Of a DNA stretch of 64,000 nt, positions 24,665-36,552 are shown in pieces (position 1 is the first letter of the stretch; each line of letters opens with the position of its first letter). Both the position numbers and the translations under genes were made by a program. The notes under the pieces were generated by a model. It was given only the letters and a program-made list of their open reading frames with translations, was not told the DNA's origin and did no database searches. Origin of the DNA: Epiperipatus broadwayi (taxonomy: Eukaryota > Onychophora > Udeonychophora > Euonychophora > Peripatidae); the NCBI GenBank assembly GCA_028023455.1, contig JAQFVV010000022.1, positions 5,909,100 through 5,973,099 of the forward strand, given 5' to 3'.

Positions 24665-27505
24665 TATGTGATGTGATGTGATGTACTGTAGCTTCTCCTT
24701 AAACGAAGGCAAAAATATCTCAGCAATTATGCCCAGATAAACCTGTTAGCCACTTTATTTTTCATTCCCCACTCTAAGTTTTCCCATATTCTGCTCTATC
24801 CCATTTCCACAACATAATCTTTGTCAACTCTATAGCCTTTATATCTAAATTCCCCTTATCTTTTCCCAAACCCAGCATAAAAACCAATAATTCACTTTCT
24901 GTATAATCACTTTTTTCATATTTATTCTTCCATAACTTCATTATATGTACCCTTTCTGTTTTCAAGCATTTACATTCAATTAACAAATGCCTAATATTTT
25001 CTATTCCTTCCTTACATAATTTACAAAATAAATCACCCATATTTTTCTATTTACATGTATATTCTCTTGTAGCTAAAGATCCCATTTGAGCCTTAAACAA
25101 TAAACTACTTTCCTTACTATTATCATATATTAACTCGTACCAATATTCTGTTTACTTCTATATATATTTAACTCTTTTTACTCTCCATACTAATTCTCCA
25201 TCTCTCTAACTCCCTATTCTTCATTAATAAATCTATTCTTTTATCCCATTCCTGACTACTATAACACTCAACAATCCTCTTAACACAATCATCCCATCTT
25301 TTGTACAAATATACTGATATAAATTCTTTATTCAAATCTTTTGCATACCACATTACCTTTCTTACCCATCTTGTTACCTGCCCTTTACTCATAACCCAAT
25401 TAAATACTATTTTGGCTATTCTTTTATTATCCATAAGTTGCAATCTACCAAACATTTTCATTTTACTTTTTGCATCTCTCATATGAAAATTTGACCATTC
25501 CATTTCTCCTTGAATTGTCTCCCTTACTGTCCATACATCTTCATCCAATGCATGTCTTCCTATTTCCCTTTGAACTTTTTCTAAAAAATCTAATATTCCT
25601 TTACTAACACATAATGCATCATTGCCATATGTTAACTCAGTTACTGCAACTCCCATCCATATAATTTTAGCTACATCATATTTATTATATGAAAACACTG
25701 TTGATTTCTTTATCATTCCCTTTCTTTTCTTTGCTTCATTTATCAATTTTTTCTCCCATTCATCCAAATAATTTTTCTGATTACTTAAAATAATTTCCAA
25801 ATACCTATATCTATTCACCACACTTAACTTAATATCTCCCAATAAAAATTCTACTTCTTCTCTTTCTCCAGTATTAACCATCATTATATTTGATTTTTCT
25901 TAACTAAATTTAATCCCTAACTCTTTACCCATTCTTGCACATGTCATCAGCATAACTTCCATGTTTTCTCTTCTTTCTGCACACAAAAAAATATCCACAA
26001 AAAAAGACCCGACAAAATATATATCCCTTACCACCTATTAACGGTATCTCTATCTCTCTATTGCTCTTTCCATTTCACTTAAATATAACACAAACAAAAT
26101 AGGTGACATAGGGCATCCTTGCCTTAGTCCCACCCCATTTTTAAATTTAACTAATTCAATATTCCCTAATTGATGTATATAATAATTATTTTCATATAAT
26201 TTTTTAATAATATCCACTAAAGCTTCATCCATTCCCAAATTTGCTAAACTTATCCATAATCTATTTCTATTTACTCTATCATATGCCTTCTCTATATCTA
26301 TAAAACTCATATATAACTGTTTACCTGAATTTCTACTCATATCCATAAGTTGTGTAACTAGAAATTAAACCATCTCCTATATGCCTATCTAATCTAAAAC
26401 CTCCTTGCATTTCCCCCACTACATTATTCCCTTCCATCCATTTTACAACTCTTCTAGCCACCATATATAAGAAAACTTTATATAAAACTGATGTTACCGC
26501 TATCGGTCTATAATTATTTAACTTTCTATTATCCTTACCCTTTTTTTTAAATAATAATCTATTCTGTGCCATCTTATTAAAACAGGATAATAACTACTTT
26601 TGCCCTATATTCTAAATTAATTACCATCTCTGCTGCCCATCCATCTAAACCTTGTCCCTTTCCACTTTTCAATTTTTTTTTCTACCTCATTCAATTCATT
26701 TTTTGTAAAGCTAATATGCCCATTACTATATGCTTTCATGTTTTCTATCACTCTATCCTTCACATCTAACATCTTTTCTATATTCATTACATATTTATTT
26801 AAGATTCTCTGTAAATCTTCTCTAGATCTACATTCTATTCTCTCATCATCTAGTAATACTATCTCTCTCTCCCCTACATTTCTCTTTTTAATGTAATTCC
26901 AAATTTTTTTACTCCCATCTCTTCCACTTTTATTAATATCCTCCAACAATTTACTATTCAATTTTATTTTCTCTATATAATTATTTATTTTAGTCAACTT
27001 CTTTTTTTCTAAATACTTTTCCCATTTAGCATTAATATTTTTTTCACTTTTCTTGTTCTTAATAGCACACTTATATTCTCTGCATGCTTCTTTCCTCTCT
27101 TTTACACTTTTACTAATTTTTATTTTTTTATTTCTTTTATTCTTCTGAATATTCTCACCTAAAACCCTATTTGCCACTTTTTCTACTTCTTTACACCAGT
27201 CCTTATACTCACCCCCCAATCAACTCTTCCATGATTTTTTCAACTTGGATTTTATACTCTTCCAACTTATTTTTATCATTCACTCTTCATCCACATCTTT
27301 CACTATTATTTCTACTTTTATTTCTATTCTCCACCACATTACTAACCATTTCAATTATAATGAAGTTATGATCACTAGTGCATATTTTTTCTTCATTATC
27401 AAACACCTTAATTTTTCGTATTTTATTCATTCCCTCTTTCTCTATCAATACATAATCTATTGTGTGAAATATATTATTTCTAGACCATGTGTATTGTCCC
27501 TCATA
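24665..27505 (-). mobile_element. 5'-truncated CR1-like LINE (copy B)
   Basis: Minus-strand copy of the same LINE. Its 3' end has GTGATGTGATGTGATGTA on the plus strand (ACATC pentamers on its own strand), then the shared 3' UTR. It stops at about 27,505 within the endonuclease (TATGAGGGACAATAC shared with copy A at 21,261), the usual result of incomplete reverse transcription. Identity to copy A looks about 85-90% in the C-terminal segment by eye. Confidence 0.9.
24774..27490 (-). pseudogene. CR1-like ORF2, truncated and frameshifted
   Basis: Pieces in order on the minus strand: endonuclease end and linker (27,490-26,617), NNYRPIAVTS region (26,572-26,333), motif A FIDIEKAYDRV and motif B GLRQGCPMSPILF (26,346-26,050), thumb and connection (25,884-25,168), CCHC tail CKLCKEGIENIRHLLIEC (25,040-24,774). 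The catalytic box near 26,000 reads F-V-D-I after a three-base loss, so the double aspartate is gone. At least four frame changes. Its C-terminus shows the family's intact end, AIELTKIMLWKWDRAEYGKT. Confidence 0.9.
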
Positions 27506-27954
27506 AATATTTAATAAATTTCACTGTAAGTAGTGTAATTCAATCAATTGAGCAGATTTCTAAACTAAATGGGGACTACTTAGAAATTAACTGCTGCTAA
27601 GTTTAGAATTTTCATAAACAGATACATTTATTTAATTAGTAATAAAAAAAGCGTTGACTTTTGGAAATGAGAAAATTGTAGGTATAATTTAAATCTGTCT
27701 TAAAAAGCTTTGAATAATTTTGCACAATTTTATAGCCAAGTTGTTTTTTTCTTATATAAAAGAAATGTTTGCTTCAGTTTGTAATTTATGATTTAAAAAT
27801 TTGCAGATTTAATTTGAAGAATGGCACTTTGTTTGCAGCATGTTACGACTAGATTTTGTGAATAGAAATCAGTAAGATGATGTGTGCAGTGTGATTGGAA
27901 ATATTTTAAAACTATAATCACATTTATGTTGAAGATAATTTTGATATATCAGAA
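27506..27954. other. AT-rich DNA, nothing assigned
   Basis: No frame or repeat recognised between the LINE and RTE fragments. Confidence 0.5.
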
Positions 27955-28306
27955 AAATAATGATCCACTGTATATTGGGAGTAACAAGAAGAGATCGAAA
28001 ACGCAATGTATGGGTAAGAGAACAAACATATGTTACTGGCCTCATTGAAAAAATTAAAAGATTGAAGTGGAGTTGGGCTGGACATATTGCTAGAAGAGAT
28101 GATAATAGATGGACAATTGAAATCTTAAACTGGATTCCAAGAGATTGTAAAAGACCCAGAAAGAGATGACATGTGAGATGGATGAATGAAATAAGAAAGT
28201 GTGCAGGGGTGATGTGGAGAAAAGAAGCTAAAGATTGGAGAAGATGGATTGAACTTGGAGAGCCCTTCATCCTGCAGTGGATTGATAATGGTTGATGAAG
28301 ATGATG
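27955..28306 (+). pseudogene. RTE-type LINE, C-terminal remnant and 3' end
   Basis: 27,960-28,169 reads LGVTRRDRKRNVWVREQ, then IKRLKWSWAGHIARR, then WTIEILNWIPRDCKR, the highly characteristic RTE C-terminus. A TGA at 28,167-28,169 interrupts it. The 3' part keeps CCTGCAGTGGATTGATAATGG and a decayed GATGAAGATGATGAA tail. Severe 5' truncation. Confidence 0.9.
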
Positions 28307-29563
28307 AATCAACTTAAAATGACTACCAGTAATGAATTATTGTGAGCCTATAATCTAAGTCTTTAATATAATTCTATTTTACATTTTGATTTGCAATTTC
28401 TTCCATCTTTTAATGACCCTTAGCCTGAACCATATCTAATTATCAATTATTTTTATGTGAGAACATGATAAATCTTTTGATTAAAATATTTTTTTCCTAT
28501 TTGGTATTGATAGTATTTTTTTTACATTATAGGGCATAGATCAAATCTAGTTTAACATCTAGCTCTATACTTTGAATTACCCTAGACTAATACAATACTA
28601 ACACATTAGATATTTATAAATATAGTTTTATAATAACAAAATTGCCTTCTAACACCAATTTTAGTGTAAACATCTTAATAAAAATATCCATCAAAAATCT
28701 CCAACTAATAACATTATGAATAGCTTAAATCTTTTTAATAGGAAAATAGATGATTATCTGAAACCAGATGAAAAATATTAAATTATCAGATAAAAGTAAT
28801 ATACTAAGTTTTTATTGGCATTTTTGCACTTTTCAATAGAGCATTTCTTTGAGTTGAACAAATTTTGGTCTTGTGATCATCATTCTGTGCTGCAATAAAT
28901 GTTGGAAAAAAAATTCCACATCTGAATCTCTATAGTATCATTTTTAAGCATCTATATACATTTTAAATGCTACTTTTTATTATTAGATAGCAGTAACTTC
29001 TATCTTTCCATTTCAGCACCATCACAATGTCAAATAATTGGTGAACACTAGATAGAAGTGTAAACAGATTTTTCTTTGATTAATTGTTCTACTAAAAAGA
29101 AGTATTTGTATTGTTATCTATCTAGTATTTATTTATTTTTTGTTCAAGCTAATGCACAAACATCTCAACTACTTTAAAATTTAAAGTTCAATCCTACAGC
29201 TATATCTTTTTGAGAACTCAATTATAAACTAACTAACTATATATATATTGATAAAAATGAATAGTTGTGTGAATCAGATTGCCTTCAGCACTAATATGGT
29301 ATTGATCTTAGAATAGCAACAGACAAGTTCCTATGGTTCTAAAAGCTCATTTTCAAATTTTTGCAGTTAATATTATTATTAGCTTATACTTGTTTCCATT
29401 TAATTCTAATTATTATTATATCAGTTCACACTTTATTCCATTTTCTTTAAACATTTTAAATTTTATATTTTACAATCTCAAGCTATTAATTATTCATATA
29501 AAAATACTGATCTATACATATGAACTAATGAGGAAAAAAAATACTGAAACATCACTAAGTATA
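28307..29563. other. AT-rich DNA, nothing assigned
   Basis: TTTTAATGACCCTTAGCCTGA at about 28,408 also occurs near 18,387, suggesting a small shared repeat. The frame at 29,333-29,605 is not recognisable. Confidence 0.45.
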
Positions 29564-29773
29564 TTTATTTGGATTTTGCATTTCCTTCAGTTTTTCACCC
29601 AATGACCAATGATATTTCTGAGATGTCAAGTATGTACTATGGACTTGATCAATGAAGTATTGAATAGCTTTATTTGGATTTTGCATTTCCTTCAGTTTTT
29701 CACCCAATGACCAATGATATTTCTGAGATGTCAAGTATGTACTATGGACTTGATCAATGAAGTATTGAATAGC
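29564..29773 (+). repeat. Apparently perfect 105-base tandem duplication
   Basis: Units 29,564-29,668 and 29,669-29,773 read identically by eye, starting TTTATTTGGATTTTGCATTT and ending GAAGTATTGAATAGC. Perfect identity in so decayed a region indicates a very recent duplication or an assembly artefact. No coding role seen. Confidence 0.93.
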
Positions 29774-31122
29774 TTCACGCTCTCAGATCTAATCACTTCA
29801 GTTTCACCTATTTATATATAAAGTAGTTTGAAGTAAAGAAGGGTTTCCCTCTTTTCTTCCAATGTGTAAGCTTGTGGTTAAGACCTGTAGAAGTCCCTAC
29901 CTTCGCATTTTCAACTGCACATGCTTTAGGTTTATTGCCTTAGTAAATATTACTTACGTAATCAATCTGCGTTAAATAAATTTATAATTACAACTTTAAA
30001 TTATTATCATATAAAAGTTTTAAGCTTTTATAGTTTGCTTTTAAAATCAAAATATTATTACACTATCAGCTTAATATCACTAGAGAGAATAAATGTTTTT
30101 ATCATTATCACATATTCATTATTTAAAATTTCTGAGAATTGCAAAATATTTTCTGGACTGTTTTATCTCCAAAAAATATTAATATATAAAATCCATAATT
30201 ATTTATATGGGAGTTTATATTCATATTATTAAACACAGGAATACACTGATGAAGAGACCTTTAAGAAGTTGAAAATTCAATTACTTCACAGAAACTTTAA
30301 TTTAATGAAGCTAGTGAAACCCCAAACCAGCCAATTTGATGGATATAAAATCATATGATACCTCATTTAACATATTTTATCTATTTAAAAATAAAAGCTT
30401 TCTTATTATTCAGTATCTTGTAGATTGTATGTTTCCTACTATAAAATTAAGGCTGATGTTTTAAAAATATATATAAACTCTTCAAAATATATTTTCAGCC
30501 ATTTTCAATCTTATTTTGAAAAAAAAAAAAAAAAAACAACATTAAAGATATTGAAAATATTTCTAAACCCAGTTGATATCCCATTATATCAAAACAATAT
30601 TCCTTTTTTTTTTTTTTTTAACATTTTAATTAATTTACAATCTTCAAAGTTATTTTATATTCTATAAATATTTTAAATAAGGATTCAATTTTAACTCTAA
30701 TTTTTATGATTAAAAATATTTTCATCGCCTTTATCTAGCTGTTATAAAAAGCACTGTACTTTTTATATAAGTAATAAATTAAAATCTTATTTAAATGTAT
30801 ATAAATTATAATTATGTTTTGATTGTGTATATAAATTATACCCAGTAGATTACAAGAAAAAAATAGTTTTTAAAAACAAAAAGTTTAACAAGTCTTTGAT
30901 ATAAACATTAATTACAGAAAAGGATTATGAATATAAATATTCAGTCCAAAAAAAACAAAAGATGAAAGTAAATGTTTATTTATTTATTTACTCATTTTTT
31001 GCCCCATATTAATTAAAATTTAAAAATGATATAAGACGGAAAATAATAATTGCAAAAACAAAAAAAAAATGCAATTTTATATAAAAAGAAAAAGTTGATA
31101 AAAAGAACTAAAAGGTAAATTA
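29774..31122. other. AT-rich DNA with A- and T-runs
   Basis: Long poly(A) at about 30,518-30,536 and poly(T) at 30,604-30,619. The frames at 30,035 and 30,425 cross these and are not genes. Confidence 0.5.
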
Positions 31123-31135
31123 TAAACTTTATTAA

Positions 31136-31322
31136 TAAACTGATTTGGTATGCAGTGGTATAATGGTTCAGCATTCGCCTGTCATGCTGCAATATAGGGT
31201 TTGAATTTAGACTAGGAACGCTTATAAACTTTAGTAATAAACTGATTTGATATCCAATGGTACAATGGTTCAGCATTCGCCTATCATGCCACAACATGGA
31301 GTTTGAATTCAGATCAGGAAAG
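31136..31322 (+). mobile_element. Tandem dimer of a tRNA-Asp-like sequence
   Basis: Two units with 102-base period. Each contains GGTA(T/C)AATGGTTCAGCATTCGCC as an A-box region, an anticodon-like CCTGTCATGC / CCTATCATGC segment (GTC, aspartate, in unit 1) and a T-arm-like TTTGAATT. Acceptor stems do not close well, so these are not working tRNAs. Linkers share CTTATAAACTTTA and AATAAACTGATTTG. A tRNA-Asp-derived SINE or duplicated tRNA relic fits. Confidence 0.65.
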
Positions 31323-31825
31323 CTTGAAACTTTTTTAGGTTTTAGTACTTTGATCCATGTAGAAATTAGCTTAACTATTTATCATTAGTCAGTATATGTG
31401 TATATAGCTATTTTAGAAAGACTAGGCAACTGTTTGAATCCTCACCATCTAACAAATAAAAAGCCTAGTGAGTAATAGTCTTCCATCATCGCTCCTCTGT
31501 AAGAATTGTTAACATTTTTATTTTACACTAAAATATTAACTTGTGTACAGTTAAAAAATAGAAAAGAGCATTATGGCATAGCAGATATAACTTGCAGTTC
31601 AAATCAGAGTAGAATTTAAATTTTTTTAAAATATCTGAAGATTTTCAAGAAAGTTTAGAACGATTTTCAGGTAACTGATCTATAATGAATTATTTTTCAG
31701 TAAATAAATTTTCAGTTATTCTTCACTAGCTATAAAATAAGAGGGAAAAACCTTGAAAATTCTCATTCATCCTTGTAATATTTTTCTCCACATGATCACC
31801 ATCTCTATAGTAGCACATAATTTGT
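31323..31825. other. AT-rich DNA, nothing assigned
   Basis: No gene or repeat family recognised. Confidence 0.45.
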
Positions 31826-31827
31826 TG

Positions 31828-31941
31828 TAAACAAAGGCACAACTCACAGTAGTGCTACCCTGTACCTTCTGGCATTCATTGATTACTCTGTTTGGCACAG
31901 GGTGGCACTACTGTATGGAGAGTTTTGCCTTTGTTTAATAT
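31828..31941. mobile_element. Mini-foldback made of family-1 repeat ends
   Basis: Left arm AAACAAAGGCACAACTC then ACAGTAGTGCTACCCTGT; right arm is the inverse, ACAGGGTGGCACTACTGTATGGAGAGTT then GCCTTTGTTTA. The centre keeps TTCTGGCATTCATTGATTACTCTG from the 52-kb array family but no hammerhead core. A deletion derivative with only the terminal regions. Confidence 0.7.
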
Positions 31942-32221
31942 TTTTCTCATTGTCTTTTTTAAAAAAGAAAGATAAAGATGACTTTTTACTGCAATAAGTT
32001 TTGTAAGGTTAATTTTAGTTTTATCGTAATTAAAAACAATATGTGTGTGTTTGAGTTAGGAGGAGTATTTTATTTATTTATTAACTATTTGCAAAAATCA
32101 TTAGCAATACTACGCATCTAATATTTTTCTTTTAATAATCGCTCTTCTTTTTGAATATAAATTATATTTGTGTTGTATTTATTTTTGACAAGGATTATTG
32201 TTATCATCACTTTTAATCATT

Positions 32222-33062
32222 ATCAGTCACTACAGTATGGATATGCCAATCTAACTTTTTTAATCCATAGCTATTCTTCTTCACATCACAGTAGCAAACT
32301 TTCTTACTTCATCCATCCATCTTACATATGATATCTTTTTAAATCTTTTAGAATTTCTTGTAATCCAATTCAAGACTTAACTGTTCAACTCTTATTAGCT
32401 CTTTTAGCAATAAGTCCAACCCAGCTCACTTTCAGTTTTGTAACTTCTTCAATGATGTTTCTAATACCTGTTTGTTCTTTCATCCTTGTATTCATTTTCA
32501 ATATTTTATTTTTATTTCTAAAATACATTTCTCCATACTTCATTGAATGTTTGCAAATCTTTATATTGTTTTTTTTTTCTAAAAATCCAACTCTCATGTC
32601 CATTTTGTAAAAACTTTTAAAACATATTTAGTTTAAATCAATCTTTTCAAACTCACAAGTACATTTTTTTCCCATATGTCAAAGCATCGACTGGGAAGCG
32701 AACCTGCGACAACTGTCTGCAAGCAACTGCTTGTTTGCAAGACAGCTGTCTCAGCTACCAACACTTGACAAGCACATTTTCTTTTAATATTAAATTATTT
32801 CTACCAAAAATATTCCACCCAAGCTTAATTCTATGAAAAATTTTATCCATTGTGTTTTCATCATAATAAATGATCTAATCAGGGGTATTTAAAGTCATTA
32901 ACTTCTTATAATTCATAATTGTCAATCTATTTCTTGTTCGGTAAACATCTGTTGAACATTATTATAATCTTTTTTAATACTTATCATTAGTCATACTTTC
33001 TTACTTTCATCTGATAATTTTGTCAACAGTTCCTGAAACTCTGAAGTATTATTTGCAAAAGT
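32222..33062 (-). mobile_element. RTE-type LINE fragment, minus strand, split by a SINE
   Basis: Reverse complement aligns with 4,110-4,890: an LQ-A-DESKK-like segment near 33,000, the NIIEEVTKLKVSWVGLIAKR segment near 32,400-32,460 and the terminal GTGAT region near 32,220. Interrupted at 32,677-32,764 by a minus-strand SINE. Too decayed to encode protein. Confidence 0.8.
32677..32764 (-). mobile_element. tRNA-derived SINE inserted in an RTE fragment
   Basis: Minus-strand class II tRNA-like SINE. ACAAGTACATTTTT (32,656 on) before it and ACAAGCACATTTTC (32,767 on) after it look like a target duplication of about 13 bases, as expected for LINE-mobilised SINEs. Insertion postdates the RTE fragment. 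Confidence 0.8.
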
Positions 33063-33432
33063 AACTGTATATTCTTAAAAATCTACATAATAAATAAACT
33101 CTGTGTATAATAAATAGTAAATATAAAGTTAGTAAAAGAAGACTTGTAACTGACTCTAGCTTAGCTAATACTTTTTTATTTTTAAAATGTGTTTTTCGTA
33201 TGCTTGGTTCTTTCACAATCTTAATTTATAATATATGCCTATGATTACATATTCTGGATTATATTTACTGTGTAAAATATGTGTTTTTATTTCTAGGACA
33301 ATTTGCTTTTGGGTGACCATGACACCATAAATAGATATTGTAATGGATGTTTAAAATACCATTACAAAGTTGAGGTGTTACAGGGCTAAAAGTAAATAAA
33401 TTTATAAATGTTCGATTTTCTTTATAAAACTG
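33063..33432. other. AT-rich DNA, nothing assigned
   Basis: No gene or repeat recognised. Confidence 0.45.
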
Positions 33433-33495
33433 CAGGCATTTCCCGGGTTGCAGGTTTGCCTCCCGGCAATGCTATGACATTTAAAAAAAAAAAAA
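33433..33495 (+). mobile_element. 5'-truncated class II tRNA-like SINE with poly(A)
   Basis: Only the 3' half of the SINE remains: TTTCCCGGGTTGCAGG, B-box-like GGTTTGCCTCC, CGGCAATGCTATGACATTT, then about 14 A. It shows that the family ends in GCTATGACA plus an A tail. The frame at 33,408-33,593 is accidental. Confidence 0.8.
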
Positions 33496-35550
33496 AGTTT
33501 TGCCGTTTTTTTGTTTTTTTTTATGTTTGTACAAATATATATGTATGTACTTGGGAATTATATTTTAATGCCACGGCTATATTTGGTTTTTAATTTTGAA
33601 AAAAAAAAAAAAAGAAAACTAAGATTTTTTTTTTTTAAAATTTATGTAAAAGTAAATAGTATAAATAAATTGCTTTTCAGATTTGGGGATTTAGATTAAT
33701 AAGAATAATTAAAAAGAAAGAAAACAAAAAGAAAAGAATTTTTCATTAGTTAATTCCTAGATCTGTAAAGGGCAATTTATTTTCGTTAATTAGATAACTA
33801 TTGTTAGCTAGATAGAGAATTTTATAAATTTTAATTAAAAAAAAATTTTTTTGTAATTGGTTCAGATAGGAGATATGATTCAGCTATAACAGGCTTAATC
33901 AGGCCATTGTATTATCTTTCAATACTTGCACCGGCGAGGATACAGACACCAACTGTGAAGGAGAATTGCACAAACTCTGATACTGGCACAAGTTCTGATA
34001 CTTAAAAAAACTATTCTGGCAAAACTAGGAGAGAACAATTCCTGCATATTCTGAAAGCAAAGCCGATTTGGCAATTCTGTTTAAAATGAATGCTAAATCT
34101 ACAGCAAGAATATTTTATCCTATCATGATGTGCTAAGCTTCTTGCCAGGACAGGTTCGGACATCTTGTACCTCCATTAACTGCCTATAATGCTATAAAGA
34201 TAAATTACAAAGGAACCACTAACCAACTCGCCCAAATCTACCATTGGGGAATTCACATTAAAAGACCATATTCAAGAAGTCTAGTGCACTAGCGTTTAAC
34301 TGAATTATTAAGGTACCTTAGGTTCTACAATTTAAATAATTTAAGTGTATTAAATTTGTTTTCTTTTTTTATATAAATATGTTTCAAGTTTTATCTTATG
34401 TAATTCGGTTTCTGTGTGTTTGATAAATATTTTTTTTCTTTTTTTTTTTTAATGAGTGCTAGTTTCAAACCTGTGCTGTATGTTTAAGTCTTAGTAAGTA
34501 AAGTAGTATAGTTTTAATCTCACATTTCTTTTTATTATAGAAAGCAGTCTGAATATTACAGACTATTTTAATTAACTTTTGGCTCATGACCCATTTTATT
34601 ATTAGTTTTACTTATGTCAAGAAACTGTAATTATTTATAATAAACTATTATGAAATATAATAGTGATTAGTTTTATTATTTCAAACTTCCAATTTGTTTA
34701 TTAGGGGAAGGTATAACCCTTTCAATAGGTAGATCATGAGCTCCTAGCCTGTCTCACTGTGAGGGAGGTCAATCGATTGAAAGTAATAACTTTCAACACT
34801 CTTTTTAATGTTTTGGAAGTTACCTTCGCATTTCTTCTGTTTTGACATAAGCTCGCATAAATCTCGAAAACAGAGATCCAGTCTTTTCATAATGATGGGT
34901 TATAAGCAGGAAGCTAACCTCCCTTGTCTTGCATGAGATCACTGTCTACTTACTAATACTTCTGCTACTGTCAGTATTTTGCACTCTTTCACGCACAGGA
35001 AATTCTCTGTATAGTGTTCTAAGTAATTTTTCAGTTATGATATAATGAAGCAAGGCACCAATGAAAACCAGGCATTACAAGCTGAAATTATGTCATCTAG
35101 TAATTGTTTTCATCTGAAATGTTTTAATCAAAAATGAATAATTCTAATGTAGTATCTAAATTCTTATAAAACTTATAAATCAAAAAATAATACTTATATG
35201 TGTGAAGAATGAAAATATAATAATTTTGTAAATATTTTCATAACTTTCTTCTAAAAAGTTATAGTTTTTAAATAGAATATTTTTGCAGATTTGTAAATAT
35301 AAATGTTAGAAATTTAATGGAAATTTTCTGTGTATTTTATACTCTTTATAAAACCTTGATAATAAATTAAAAGCATTCATTTTAATTACTTTGACATATT
35401 ACTATTTTATTCTCTCATACTAAATTTTGAATATAAAACTTTTATATTATTGGAAAAATGTAACTGCTGAAATGTTGAATGGGCTGAGATTTAGTTTTAA
35501 TCATTTTTGTTTTTTATTGAAAAAAGTTTGATAAAATGATTTAGTCAAGC
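33496..35550. other. Unassigned DNA with two more complex islands
   Basis: 33,880-34,320 and 34,700-35,060 have balanced composition and few homopolymers, unlike the surroundings, but no long frame or recognisable domain. They may be untranslated parts of unclassified mobile elements. The rest is AT-rich. Confidence 0.4.
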
Positions 35551-35637
35551 ATTGGTGGTCGAGAGGTCAGCAACGGCTGCTTTACAAGCAGGTGTCTCAG
35601 GTTAGCGGGTTCGCTTCCCAGCTGATACTGTGACACA
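35551..35637 (+). mobile_element. tRNA-derived SINE (class II tRNA-like)
   Basis: GCATTGGTGGTCGAGAGGTC (A box), CTGCTTTACAAGCAG (anticodon-like stem), GCGGGTTCGCTTCCC (B box) and GATACTGTGACAC end. Close to the 57,288 copy and probably fairly young. Confidence 0.85.
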
Positions 35638-36279
35638 TGAGAAAAAGAATGAAAGATTTATTAAATAAAAGTTATTTTTGTTCATCAGTTTCTGCATCAC
35701 ATCCATGTTGTTGTCTTAATCAGTTTTTTTATGTCTTTATTATTAAATTATAATTTTTGACTTTGTGTAAGATTTTTTTTTAGTTTTAATCTTTTTTTTT
35801 TTTTAGTTTATTCTTAATTTTGCTCTGGCTGATATATTTTTTTAGTTTTAACAATTAAAAATCTCAACTGGAGCAAAATTCAAAAATCCGGACATAAAAA
35901 CAAAAACATACACAGAAGCATACAGACAGAAACATACAAAGACAGAGCAAGTTAATATAAAAGCATATAATAAATATCAAATCAATAGCAATACAATAAA
36001 TTAAATTATTATAATTATATATTTATAATTTATAATTGAAATTTTGCTCAAAACATTTAATATTTTCATAATTCAAATAGGCGATCAAACATGTATTACT
36101 TATTCAGTTAATGAAGTTTAAATTATCAGTATAATTATTTTTGCTATCATTCCATTTTATTCCTCTAATTTTCTGGTTATTTATTCATATAAGGAGTGTA
36201 TATTGATAAACAATTATATATATATATATGAAAAACAAAAACAAGTTAGAATCACATAACTTGCTATATCACTTGTATT
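35638..36279. other. AT-rich DNA with an imperfect inverted repeat near 35,820-35,880
   Basis: TTTGCTCTGGCTGATATATTTTT is followed by AATCTCAACTGGAGCAAAATTC, a small palindrome. No gene. Confidence 0.45.
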
Positions 36280-36366
36280 TATGATCAATAGATGGCGTTT
36301 TACCAAGACACCGAACAAATTATACACTTGTTCGGTGTTTTGGTAAAATGCCATCTATTGATCATA
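36280..36366. mobile_element. Near-perfect 39-bp hairpin (short foldback)
   Basis: Arm 36,280-36,318 and arm 36,328-36,366 are inverted copies with 37 of 39 matches and a 9-base loop (ATTATACAC). Arms contain CAATAGATGGCG...TTTTACC and ACACCGAACAA. Both mismatches become G:U pairs in a plus-strand RNA, so that RNA would pair along the full arm. It could be a tiny MITE or a small-RNA hairpin; C-to-T decay of one arm explains the wobbles equally well. Confidence 0.93.
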
Positions 36367-36552
36367 TATATATATAACACTTAATGATGGTGTATACCAC
36401 ACAAACATAAGCTGGTAAATATTAACAGCATACAGAAAAGTGAGAATAACATTTAATACATTTAAAGACGAACATCACATTATTATCTGCTCAGTCACTT
36501 TTTTCACTGAAGTAGGCCATTGGTTTTCTTTCTTTTATTTCTAATGAATGTC

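Noticed and set aside
30247-30280. CTGATGAAGAGACC...GTTGAAAATTC as another hammerhead
   Set aside because: It has a CUGAUGA and a GAAA at suitable spacing, but helix II does not pair and no relatives share the sequence.
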